NCBI GenBank assembly: GCA_964019135.1
Contig: OZ025248.1
Coordinates: 38,867,670 to 38,931,669 of the forward strand
Reading direction: 5' to 3'
DNA from: Arenicola marina
Taxonomy: Eukaryota > Annelida > Polychaeta > Arenicolidae
Length of the DNA stretch: 64,000 bases
Below the pieces are notes generated by a model. It did not search any database, was not told the DNA's origin, and saw nothing but the letters and a program-made list of their open reading frames with translations. Within the stretch, counting starts at the first letter, position 1. Every line of letters starts with the position of its first letter. A program made the position numbers and the translations under genes. Of this stretch, positions 48,201 to 59,299 are shown piece after piece.

Positions 48201-50085
48201 ACCACCTCCATCTCCACGACCAAACCAGAATCTTCCACAGTTGCGGTGTCCACAGCAACCCCGGGTGTTGTATCCATGGTGACCAATGTCACCACTGAGA
48301 GGGCCCCCAGTGAGGGCAAGCCAGCCGTCCAGTCTCACCCAATAGTGACAATGTCTCTTCTTGTCGGATTTCTCATTCGAATATGTCACTTTACCCTTAC
48401 CTAAGATAGTTTTTCATTGAGGCCGACTGATTTCCTTCTAATAGTGGGACGCGAACCCCGAATTCTGGCACGATGGCTGGGCTGGCAGAGTTTACTTTTC
48501 ACACTGAATAGAGTGACTGCTAATACCCTGCCCCCCCCCCCCCCCACCCCCACCTCATCGCCCCACCACACCATAGGGGGCCTGAAATAAAGATTACAAT
48601 TATGAATAATCACTAGACGAATGTTCCATTTATTGATAAGTCTATTGGCGCCGCCTAAGTGTGGATTATGAATATGGTCCCAGATTTGTCGCACAGCTCA
48701 CAAAAGTGGATGGGGAGCGCCTCACCTGCAGCAACTGCAGCATCCACAACGACTGACGTAACCATATCAACGAGTACCACCCCCATTTCCACGACCAATC
48801 CAGAATCTTTCACAGTTGCGGTGTCCACAGCAACCCCGGATGTTGTATCCATGGTGACCGATGTCACCACTGAGAGTGACCCCAGTGAAGGTAAGCCAGC
48901 CGTCCAGTCTCATCCAATAGTGACAATGTCTCTTCTTGTCGGATTTTGTCATACGAATATGTCACCATAAGCTTACTTAAGATAGTTTTTCAACGAGGCC
49001 GACTGATTTACTTCTAATAGGGGGGCGCGAACCCCGAATTCCGGCACGACGGCTGGGCTGGCAGAGTTCACTCGTGACACAGAGCGTTAGCGACCAGGCC
49101 ACGCCGGTCATACATGTAATTAAATCAATCGATTGGATATATACAGATGCATCATTTGATTAGGCACAACTGTCATAATCAGAACTTTGGCTCCGTAAAG
49201 TTAGATTGTTCTGTTTAGCCCATTATAATTCCTGTTTTAATTGAGATAGCAGTCCTCTCCAGCTGAGTACCTTCGTACTTTACTTGACAGCCCCCCAGAC
49301 TGCGGTGATAATAGCGGTGGTTGTGGCGGTTGTCGTTATCGTCGTGGCTGTGGTGGTGGCAGTGACGGTCTGCATGGTCTGCAGGTACTACTGATATTTA
49401 TCAGGGATTTAGGATTAATGAGGAACATAGGCGATAAAATAGAGCTTAAGAAAGACCTGTCGCCACCAGGTCTCGACAATCGGCAACAGACGATCTACTG
49501 CAATGGTATACTGAAAAAGAACGATTTAAGGGTTCACATATGCAAATATTAATTCCTGAAACATTACTATAATACATACAAACTGTTTCAAGCCAGATTG
49601 ATATGTTGACTAAGGCAAAATTCCTATTCTATTCCGAAAGAAAGAGGAGAACCTTCAACCTGTCCGAAGATAGTAAACCTGACGGTGCCCAGTCACAAGG
49701 TCTGTACAACACGATTTACCTGCGGGAAGCTGAGCCTCTCCCACTGTCACCGCCGCGGATGATGACGTCACACGCGTCAACCGGTTTTGATAACGTTGCT
49801 CCGTATAACGTAAATTCACAATCATCTTCGGATTTGTATGACGTCATCAAGCCGGTCTCGGAGGCCTACGAACTCTTAGGGCCCTACAATAGACCTGAGG
49901 TCTCCAAGACAACGGGAGATTATGTCAACGTTGTCGATACGACAATAGAAGGAAGGGCTCTGTTCACTGAGCTTGCCCCGGGAACGGGCGTCGTGCCAGG
50001 GAAGGTTCCGGGTGAGGGGAGTGACGTAGCGATCAGAGGGAATAGACTCCTTGGAGAGGTGGGTGGGGAGGGAAATGATGAGTAA
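42229..50085 (+). CDS. Receptor F: two chitin-binding (ChtBD2) domains, three stalk exons, TM, class 2 tail
   Basis: Eight-exon model: 42229-42406, 42630-42884, 44179-44559, 47544-47750, 48109-48315, 48684-48890, 49291-49384, 49641-50085. The introns are phase 1 except the last (phase 2). The sum is 1974 bases, 657 residues. Exon 1 encodes a hydrophobic signal (WLVLPLLALMAAWLL); a later Met (42277) could also start. Exons 2 and 3 each hold a six-Cys peritrophin-A/ChtBD2 domain: CVIDTV..DNCTTYFVC..CD..FNPETGRCD, and CTAGEKFADVSSCEHYYEC..CPPGEVFD..MC. Exon 3 adds a Thr/Ser stalk. The three 69-residue stalk exons are near-copies. The tail has YDVI-x6-YELL (49837-49878) and YVNV, but YTEL has become FTEL (49963). 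A deletion at ~50020 replaces the C-terminal QYGT end. Joining the chitin-binding exons to the receptor exons is inference from phase, spacing and shared stalk sequence; they could be two genes. Confidence 0.55.
42840..43330 (+). repeat. Tandem copies of an exon end plus adjoining intron (gene F)
   Basis: Four or five copies, about 105-185 bases apart, of a unit containing CACCACCGAGGGGCCCACC, ATCTCACCAGGTATGTGTAA, AATTAATAGGGTGACTGC and a poly-C run. The first is the real end of the ChtBD2 exon with its donor; the rest are intronic copies that repeat the donor. Two more copies follow exon 44179-44559. Confidence 0.8.
43360..43960 (-). mobile_element. Tandem tRNA-derived SINE copies
   Basis: On the minus strand, a tRNA-like head at 43838-43740 has an A-box (CAGCTCAGTGGGCTAGAGCG) and a B-box (GGTTCGAGCCC). 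The body runs to a CCAACCAACCA tail near 43440-43590. The body is repeated with a 152-base period (43360-43433 partial, 43434-43585, 43586-43740), and a second, worn head lies at 43845-43960. It sits in the intron between the two ChtBD2 exons of F. Confidence 0.75.
44773..47310 (+). mobile_element. LINE (Jockey/CR1/L2-like), 5'-truncated, in an intron of F
   Basis: The element starts within the endonuclease C-terminus (IDTGLSDFHHMVC near 44870-44910), runs through reverse transcriptase motifs (ASGYDKIPPKL; LMDLSKTFDCLPH; KKGAPQGSVL; YADDNTV) and the usual C-terminal region (LFHSFILSHFNYCPVVWHF). It ends with an AATAAAACTTTATCTTATCC tail of short repeats. A 7-base TCTAATA direct repeat flanks it (44766-44772 and 47311-47317). 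The frame is broken in several places, for example just after PQGSVL near 46215, where the YADD box continues in another frame, and a 31-base piece near 46860-46910 is duplicated. It is dead. It interrupts the stalk-type repeat of gene F. Confidence 0.85.
47318..48990 (+). repeat. Threefold tandem amplification of a stalk-exon unit (gene F)
   Basis: Three units of about 565-575 bases, exon starts 47544, 48109 and 48684. Each holds a partial tRNA-like sequence, a GGGTGACTGCTAATACCC word, poly-C, a GGCGCC word, a 207-base exon and an A+T-rich tail. A related unit occurs once in C (23440-23960), with a 37-base loss at its exon start. All exons are multiples of three with phase 1 ends, so copy number changes keep frame. 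Confidence 0.85.
49017..49112 (-). repeat. tRNA-derived SINE-like sequence (copy 3)
   Basis: Nearly identical to 23990-24078, as part of the larger duplication between C and F. Confidence 0.5.
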
Positions 50086-51129
50086 GAGGGAATATTCTCC
50101 TGGGAGAGGGTGGGCGGGAAGGCCATGTCGGGTCAGAGGGAATGGGTTTCTTGGAGGATATTAGTGGGAAAGGCAATGCAGGCCAGAGGGATTCGGCACA
50201 TCCATTTTGAGAGTGGGATGGTGGAGTAGGCGATGATGGCCAGAGCTCACAGTTTACGACAATGGTACATGGTGAGGGCCTTATCCGGACCGCCAGTGAC
50301 CATACGGCCCCATGACAAGGAGTGACTAGCGTGGGTGAGCGGGTGTGGGGGCGTGGGTTGGGAGGTATAGGTTGATATGTTGCAACTTTTGTTTGTGCCA
50401 AGCCTTAGATCTATCATGTGATGCATGCAATGTCTTACTTAGTCCCGGATGTCACGCTTCATCTCGACGCCATGGCTGGATTGGTGTTTTAGGCCACCTT
50501 GATGCACACATGGTCTGAACCGGGCCATCAGCGCGCCACAAGCGTACCACAACATGACGTCACAGTCATAGGTTGGCCAATACACACCTTACCATGCGCC
50601 TCTTTGTTCGTCTGAAAAGTCGTGCCTCTTGAGAAGAGCATTTACAGTCACTGAAGCATCAGGAGGTTGACAAACCCAAACTGCTTGATATGGTGTCTAT
50701 GCCATTACAGTGTGATCTGCGCAGCGTTGAAGAGCTTCAAGTACATCAGGCAGAGTACTTGGGCAGGTGAGGACATGAGGAACACGGATATAATGCCGCA
50801 ACGCCACGCCATGTGTGGATTGGTAGTTTAGGTCACCTTTGTGCACGCATGCGCTAAACCGGGGTTTCCGCGCTACACAAGCGTACCGCCGCTGGCTGTA
50901 TGTATGACCCTACACTTGGGTCTGCCAATAAAACATCTTCAGACCTTACCATGCGTGTGTGCGTTTGTTTGTCGTAACTCTTGAGGAGGGCGCCTAGAGT
51001 CAATTCACTGAAGAACTGGGATGTGTAAAAACCCCCGCCGACCGGTGCGGCGTGTACCGTCACAGTGCTACACGGTGCATTGTGCATAGATGTGTAGTGA
51101 TTAAGCTTGGCGGTTCATCCCATTCAAAC
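50086..51129 (+). other. Flank between F and G
   Basis: Two or three G-rich units to about 50200, then sequence collinear with 25430-26230 (after C) and 31170-31500 (before E). AATAAA occurs at 50929-50934 (CCAATAAAACATC). No gene recognised. Confidence 0.45.
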
Positions 51130-51270
51130 GCATCAAGCAGACTACCTGGACAGGTGGACGTGATCGGCACATCTCAATGCCTATACCGAGGACCGAATTC
51201 ACCATCATTATCTAATTCTTAAATAAATATCGTTGCTTGGTCCAGTCGCTGAAAGGTTTGTTTAGAGGCA
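51130..51270 (+). promoter_or_regulatory. Conserved upstream block, type beta, truncated (gene G)
   Basis: It shares TCACCATCATTATC and TTTAGAGGCAGATCG words with the blocks before D and E, but its right part and the start codon region are deleted. Confidence 0.35.
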
Positions 51271-51292
51271 GATCGCTTGTTGTACGGTTTAC

Positions 51293-53138
51293 GATTTACG
51301 GTTGGACTGTGGAGTTGGTGTTGTCTACGTGGAAGGAGCAGCAGCGCTGGGAGACTGTAGCGAGTCCGTGACGTGTTGCCAGGATACCAGCCATGGTGAT
51401 GACGTCATCACGGCAAGGGTTAGAGATTGGTTTGACGGCTTGGCAAGATGTCACGTGACGGCCTCAACAAATGTCAGTGGATCAACTCGCAGTCGAGTTG
51501 CGTGTGACGCCCGCGTTCAAAACCCGAAAAAGTGCTACCGCAGTTACTTCTCCCAACAGTTGTGTTTTGGTGACACAACCATTGAGATAATGGACGCCGT
51601 GTATGGAGGGAGTCCGTGTAACGCGGATGGTAATTCCAGGTACTGCTGTCCGGATCCCGGCGACTGTACCATCCCGGTCGAAGAGAAGGATCCTAGCGAC
51701 CACTCAAGTGTAACAATAAACAGACATGTGATGACCTTACAGTTACATTTCCCAGTGGTGTCTAGGTGCCCGTGACACCAAAGATTACGCCACGCTCCAC
51801 TACATGTGTCCCACATGTATCTCCACTGTATGTTCGGTTTTCGCAATTTTAGGCGCCCTCTTTTTTCCGTGATCTTTTCTTCGGTCATAATACCCCGACA
51901 CTTTCCGCCTGGACAATATCATTTCGAATTTACCTCACCGCACTTTTACTAGGTGCAGTTTTTCATATGCAATATTTCACTGATGTCTGATGTTTTGTTC
52001 TTACCTTTCCTTAATGATCACACATCCGCAGACATGGACGTTTTCAATCTAGTAATAAAAATAAAATCTGAATATGTTATGCGCTATAGATGAAGAAAGG
52101 CTCACCACGACGGCACCACCGCAACCACGACTGTGGTGTCCATGGCGGCCGATACCACTACTGATAGCGCTCTGGAACACAGTGATGGTAAAGCATCCGT
52201 TCCGTCACACACTAAAACCAAATCTGAAATTGTATTCCGATATTTCCCTTAACATATTAACAGTAATATTTATATACATCAATAACATAATCGGTCAAGC
52301 CGTATAAGAGAAACAAGAACGTTATACGGAAATAATTTCGTAAGGTTCATTCATTGCTTGGCACCTAGTACCGTGCCCGCCTCTCTACCTGTCGTTTTTA
52401 CTTGACAGTCACCCTAACCATAGTGATAATAGCGGTGATTGTGGCGGTTGTCGTGGCTGTGGTGGTGGCCGTGACGGTCTGCCTGATCTGCAGTTAACGA
52501 TAATGTCCACAAATGCTAAACCAAACATAATGTCATAGAATATGAAACATGACGCAGAAGGGTTCATATATGGCATATGTTGATCACTTCCTTTCATTAT
52601 AAGTACGTCTTCTTTCAGCCATATCGCTATTTTAAGTAAAAACTCTCATTCGTTTCCAATAGAAAACACAGCACGTCACAAGAGAATAAAACTGCCTCTG
52701 CCCAGTCCTCACCAAGCCGCCCACAAACCTGTATGACACCGGTCAGCCCCTCACTAAACCTGATTGCAAAGAAGCCGAAACCCAATACCAAGGCCGTAGA
52801 TAAGCCTAACATCGGAGCGGATCTCTATACCGAGGAAGAATGTGGTGCTAGATAAGTCTCCGGGGGAGGAGGATGTGGAGACCAATAATAATGGGTCTCA
52901 TATGACCGAGGCGGGGGACAGGGCATCGTACGACCTCGTGATGCAGGAAAACCATGAGTACGGCACCCGGGAGGGGCTGGGTAGGGACGGGGAGGGAGAG
53001 GGGCACGGGGTGGATGGAGAGGGCTTCCCCAATGAGGGCCGCGAAGATGGCGACCAGGACGAACATATCCGCCCCTGTCAAAGCCAAATCACGCCGGACC
53101 TGGTTGAGCAACAAGAACCCGTGCACGGTACCCAGTGA
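51293..53138 (+). pseudogene. Receptor G: decayed two-lectin copy with a class 1 tail
   Basis: The first exon lacks the start codon and signal peptide: the type beta upstream block is joined to GATTTACGGTTGG, part of lectin domain 1. Domain 1 has lost a Cys (WFDG for WCDG) and its last third. Domain 2 has a deletion over the YYNEI segment and another over the QAQWI segment. The stalk exon (52090-52187) is shortened to a length that is not a multiple of three. The membrane exon (52409-52493) has TT in place of the donor GT. The tail lost most of its N-terminal half, and the open part from 52842 keeps YDLVMQENHEYGTR but ends differently. The 5' side resembles D; the stalk, membrane and tail resemble B. 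Confidence 0.8.
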
Positions 53139-53302
53139 GAGATTGAATCTTAAACTCAACTCGCGTTTGTTTTTCATTTGTCGCGTCGCGGAAGTATAGA
53201 CCAGACGCCAGAAGTAGTCATGCCAGTTTTTTTAACTGAGACTGGAAACCAACCGAGACACGTAACGATAGAATACAACGATGGGTGAATAGCAGTGTCT
53301 CT

Positions 53303-53690
53303 AACGCTTGATTGGGGATAATCAGCAGCTTCAGGGCGATGGGAGATTATTAATCAACCAAAGCCACCACCATAAAAGCTGCTCATACAACAGTTGTCCA
53401 CCTGCATTATTACTTTCCAAATAATTTTGGTAAAATGTCCTTAACTGTGACAATATGACTGTGTACATGTTAACTATGTACGAAGTGCGCATATTGAAAA
53501 AGACAAACAGTAGTAGTGATGCCTGAAGTTTGGTGACACAAGTATTGCACAACAAATTCATAGGAGATACACCAGTCTGGCAAAAAGTGGCTTGACATAC
53601 CCTGCACCCAGCACGTCCCCGTCGTCTGTTGCCGCTGGTCGCCCGAGATTTGTAGCCAAATGCACGCCGCAAACACTTTCAACCTTCAAG
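53303..53690 (-). mobile_element. piggyBac-like DNA transposon, C-terminal remnant
   Basis: On the minus strand a GRHLEG segment is followed by GCRVCQATFC, then LLCNTC, and in the next frame VCLFQYAHFVHS and a stop. piggyBac transposases end with a similar Cys-rich domain (RCRVC ... C..C ... LC..PCF..YH). The frames are broken, so it is a relic. The 3' part recurs inside gene E (32085-32340). It starts about 165 bases after the stop of G. Another Cys-rich transposase end cannot be excluded. Confidence 0.4.
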
Positions 53691-53699
53691 GTGTCTGCC

Positions 53700-56600
53700 T
53701 TATCATAGAACCTGATAGACACGTTACCGGTTAAGAGTTGTTTAAACCTTCCACTCGGAGTTGGTCGTTACAACGGGTGCACAGCAATAAACGTTTACTA
53801 CTTGAGTGTCCAAATGGGTCTTTGTGGCCAGTAATAGGTTGATCGATGTGTCAAACGTTCGAGAGATGCGGGGAAACGGCTGTCTAGACCTGGTTTCACC
53901 CCTCGCCTTTGAGCCCTTGTCTTCTTTCGTTTAATTGCAAATATTCTATGGTTGAACCATATCAATGCCTTCGTCTTCACTTCATCTTCCATCCTCACAA
54001 ACTCTGGGCGCGGGGCTGGGAGGGCGGCGTCAGCGTCTGCACACTTCATTACTTCGCCTTATCATCTCATCTAGTCCCTGTGAGTTGCTATGGTTAACTG
54101 TTTTTTTAGGTATGCATTTGTTTAAGCGTGTAATGCACTTATGTTCTCATCTTGATGTGTAGCTCACTGGTAGCTCATTTGGAGAGTCTTGTCCAAGAGT
54201 TTGCTATTAACGCATTAGCATTAAGAGGTAGGCCGGGCGCCCGTTAGCCGACCCACGGTAGAGTAAATTTAAGTCTTAATAAGGGTTATTTTGGTGACCA
54301 CCAATTTTACTACGAGTTCGGACTCCGGAAACAGGGTTAGCTGTTCCGGAGACGAGGTTAACGGTTCCCGGTGCTGAGCACACGATTTATATGAGCTTGT
54401 CATGTCTGTACTTATGCTTGCTGGGTGGCAGCGCGACGCCGGGTTGCGCACTTCACCTACCCTGGTGGGGCGCTGCGACCACATAATTTTATTCTCTCTC
54501 CATAAAAATTGATTATACCCATATACGTGTTGTGTGGTGACTGCCCGTGAGACAAATAGTATTATTGACAAAGCCTCGTTAAATCGGGTGTTAGATATAG
54601 GCAAAGAAGGCCAACAATTGCAGAAATTGTGCAGAGGCATTTCAGGTTGTATATTAATTTCTACTTTATGAAGAATTAAACATGAAGTATATAACCGATG
54701 TGGACCAGAGGACCAAATGTAGAAATTTGCTTTTCCATATCTGAGGGTCGATGTGCGGAGACGAGTAGGGGGGTAGGGGGCGGGGCTCTCAGAAACCGAG
54801 CGTCCATTATATAATAACCATGATTTGATGCACCTTGGCGCAGCTTACTCTTCCCTATAACGAGTATGTGTCCTAGCAACGCCGGGTCTGGCTATGCATA
54901 AATGCCTATGTTTTGTCATTTCAGACATGGCGATAGGATCAGTTCAGTTAGTATAAAATTGCACCCTATAGGGGTCTGGAAGGGATAAAAGGCGACACGC
55001 GATACAGGCATATTTGAAAAATCGGCATTCGACATCGACCCCTAAATTCCGACACTGAGGGTCTGCAAAAGCGCCATCTACACAGCGTGTTGAATTTAGC
55101 CAAATCGGCATTCGACACTGACAATCTTTAAAAATCGACAGTGGATCCGCCCCCCCCCCCCCTTCCAGACCCATGGGCCCGTATTATTCAAAATGGCGCA
55201 AGTTACGCACGTTGTAAGCCTCTTGGTTGAAGGCTCTCACGTCCCTGACGGTAGTAGTCACAATTACAAAACAGTTGTCGACTCTTTTTTCGGCACCTTC
55301 CTCTTTCTAACAATGCATTTCTGAGTGGCGTTTTGTCTGTTCTTTGCTGAAAAGACCGCTTCTAAATTTTGAAATTGTAATGTTCTACGTTTAATTTGTT
55401 TTGTGTTTCTGTGTTACAGGGAACCCGTAAAGTTACTAACTGCGTCTAAGTATTATTTCACGTTCTATTCATTATATCTATCTTCTATACGCAAATCGCC
55501 AGAACTTGACTGGATCTAAGTAATGTTCTATGTTCTGTTATTTTTATACGAAACCCATTGATGACTGTGTCTAACACATGTTCTACGTTCAGCATTCATG
55601 CGAAACCCTTGGGGACGACTGACTGGGTGTAACTGTACGTAATACTGTAGTTCTATCCTATTTATTATTCCGCATTTCTATGTTACCTCCATATATATAT
55701 ATATAGCTAATATATATATCGTGGATCGAATAAATGAAATGAATTGAATTGAATATTTTAATCACTAGGAACATTCAGGACATCAACAGCTATATGACGG
55801 ATCAATTTGACAAATGCCGTGCGCACATTACGAGGGCGTTATGAATGAAACCTAAGCATGGCAAGAACGCCATCTGGCGATGAAACAGGCAGTTAAGTGT
55901 CACCCTGGGTTCTGTGCCCGGTACCCGGAAAGTTCGAGGAGAAAATTCATTTCCTTATGCTTGCCTCAGGATTGGAGTCTGCAAATGTAGCCAGATCATA
56001 GGTGTCCAGTATGTAGCCACAGGATAGATGTCCCTTATGTACCCAGGTCATAGGCATTCCTTAAGTTACACATAATATAGTTGTCCCATCCTGGGTGTTT
56101 CATATGTTGCATATATCACAGGTGTTCCATATGTTACACAGACCCTAGATCTCATATATACCCAGATCATAGGTGTCCCATAAGGTTAGCATATTATATG
56201 TTTAATATTGTCTGGAAATCTGTAATTTTATCAGGTTTCTCACGCGCTGTAGTAACAACGTTGGTTTAATGGGGATCATAGTTCTAACGGATTGCTCATG
56301 TACCAAAGGTTTGGTCTCATGGCCTAGCTACATATATTGAAGATGATCAGGGACTGAATAGTGACGACTATTTGCACCCAAAATTCGGATCAAGTTACGG
56401 CCACACGTTGGCATGCCGTGAGAGCTAGCTGCATACCCCAGTTTGATCTACTTAGTTATTCGATATGAAACGTGTTTTGATCGCACTTATCGTGAATATA
56501 AATAGCTATTTCTCTACCAGTTTTGGTCAATTTGACTTCTCTGTCATGTGTTAATCAGTATCGGATCCTGTGCCCACCCCCCTCCCCCCCCCCCACCCAC

Positions 56601-57040
56601 CCGACCCCACCACTCCCTCTACCCTTCCCCCTCTCTCCCCACCTCCCCCAACCCACATGTATATTCTTGAGCCGCACCGCCCCAAAGCACGAACGAAAAT
56701 ACCTTGAATAAAATCTCTCACCTCGACCCACCGGCTTACCACTGCCGCGGTAAGCCGACCGGATTTGTTCGGTAGACAGCACAGAAAGAGTCAGAGATGT
56801 GTATGTATACCGAGCCAACAGGCCTTATTTGCTCTGGCTAACTCCCGTAAATTGCGGAAAGCGCAAACACCCATCCATTATTAAATTATGATATAGTGAT
56901 GTTTCAGTACCGGGCGGGCGGAGGTGGGGTGGGGTGGGGAGGGGAGGGTTAGTATAACATCGCTGGCTTTGGGAAGGTTCATCGGAAAAAGCCCCCACTT
57001 TTTCACCTCCAAAATCCTCTCGGAAAGGTTATCATTGTGC
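53700..57040. other. Repeat-rich spacer, no host gene recognised
   Basis: It contains poly-C runs (55150-55165, 56573-56650), an AT microsatellite (55691-55719) followed by an A+T-rich ATGAATTGAATTGAAT tail that may be a retroposon 3' end (~55725-55755), and a G-rich stretch near 56920-56950. Open frames are short and without domains. Confidence 0.4.
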
Positions 57041-57675
57041 CATTGACCCGTTCTTGGCATTTCTCAGGCCCCGCAAACTCGCTTTACGGACACTGATGTT
57101 GGCCCCCATGATGACACCAGAACTTCCCTGTCGTCCTGTACAAATTTAGTTTCGGTGCTTAATGAAATATCTGTTCAGTGGGACAAATGTATGAATATTT
57201 TAGATCTATAGGGGTATCTCTCCAAAAGAAAAGTCAGCTCTCTTGTGCCGCAGTACTGGTGTCCTGTAATATAATAGTGTCTAAATAAAGTAAGATAACT
57301 AAACTGAATAAAAAAATTCCCCTGACGCGTCGCAATAAATCACCAAGACAAGAGCAAAACACACAGTGAAATAATATATTAGATGACTCAGTTTGTCGAC
57401 AACAAAGCCTTATTTACTGAGGAACCAGTAAGTTCAAAGCTCACCATCACCGAGTGACCTGTGGTAAGCACTCCTGTTGTCAATAAGTCAAGCCGGCCCG
57501 GCTATATGTGAACCATGTACGTGGGGTGATGAGGCCGACCATATAGAGCTGAGTTACACCAAACACCAGGCAGTGCGCGTAGTTTCACAATCTGTGATGA
57601 GGAAGTAGTAGAGCGGATACCGCACGATCATGAGTATTAATATGCTATACAATGTAATAGAGTTATGAGGATAAC

Positions 57676-57958
57676 TCTGTGTATGTAGGTGGTCGTGTAG
57701 TGGTCTGTTCCAGTCGCTATAACACAGAGCTCGTGGGGAGGTGGATACGTGAAGCTGATCCTGTAGAACACAGTGACTGTGTATGGACTCACAATACGTA
57801 TACAAACCTGCTCGCTATCACCCAGTCTTGTGACTTCTCAGTGGGACAGTCCGCCGATTATACGATCATTGCCTACTCAGTTTAAAGTGGTTGATTCCGT
57901 GAAATGACAGGCCGTTAAGGGAATACGTCTATAGTTGTGTGGTGTTAACGGTAGGAGA
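57676..57958 (+). promoter_or_regulatory. Conserved upstream block, type alpha (gene H)
   Basis: Nearly identical to 4205-4487 before gene A. Confidence 0.4.
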
Positions 57959-59264
57959 ATGGAACAACCGATCATTGTGACGTGTGCGCTACTCATCCTC
58001 GGGTTGGTGTCCAGGGTGTCAGGTATGGCAATATCAATGGATAAACAAGCGGAATCGTTTGTTATGCACGTCACCCACAACACAACACAGTGCTACGGCA
58101 GCTTCTTCTCCGAAGAGTTGTGTTTTGGCGAAAAGACCATTGAGATAACGGATGCCGTGTATGGAGTAGGTACGTGTAACGCTGATCGCACTAACTGCTG
58201 CCCGGATCCCGACGACTGCACCATCCCAGTCAAAAAGAAGGATCCTGTCGGCCGCACTGACTATTACAATCAGATTCTGAGCAACTGTACCAATAAACGG
58301 AAATGTGTTGGCCTTCTAGCGCTATGGATTGGCAACATTGACGAGTGGTGTCCAGGTTTATATGGCGCCACGGATTACGTTACGCTCCACTACATGTGTC
58401 TCACAGGTAATATAAACAGCTGGACGTTTGTTTGTATAAGTCTGTGCCGCTGATCAACCAGCGATCCCCTCTGTCATTAACATAAATGCATAAGCAAATA
58501 CATAAATACATAAATAATAAATAGACAATATGAGCATAACAATGCATGGTGAATGTTCAAATGTGTTGACTTTTGCGCCAACATTCTATTTGTGAGATGC
58601 ACGACATAATTATCATTTTTCCAGTAGATATGCCTCATCTATACCCCTTCTACCGTCACGGTTGGCTTGGTTTTTTGGGTTGAATCTTGTATTTGAACCA
58701 GACAAATTTAAAACATTCTTTTGTCGTACGGTGACATTCAACTTGACACGGGGTCAACATTTTAGGCGCTTCAGGCCTTTACTGGTGATGACTCCCCCCC
58801 CCCCTCCCCCTTTCCGCCCCTGCCCCCGCCCCTCGGTCGTTAGTTTGTACAACATACGCCCTTGTACACGTACACCTTGACGAAAAACTGGATCCTCGCC
58901 TATATCCCATATTTTTTTTCCTGTACAATTCTTCTTCGATAAAGTTATTGCATTTATAAAAGGAAAATACGTTATAAAAATCGCCATTAGTTATATATCA
59001 TTCTGTGTCAATAGATATAAATCGGTGGCCATGTCAAGGGGATGCTTTCAGGCAATAGACCTGTGTTATAGAAGCAGACAGGCTTACGACTACAGCAACC
59101 GCAACGACTGTCGAAACCATATCAGCGAGCAGCCCCACCGACTCCAAACCTAGCCCAGGGTATCCAGTATCAACGGCAACCGCGACTGTTGTATCTACGG
59201 TGACCGATGTCCTTCATGGAGATGATGATGATGATGGAGGTGGTGGTGATAATGATGGAGGAGG

Positions 59265-59299
<35 letters not shown>

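Noticed and set aside
53798-54162. Short open frames after gene G
   Set aside because: They are short, overlapping on both strands and without similarity to any family I recognise.
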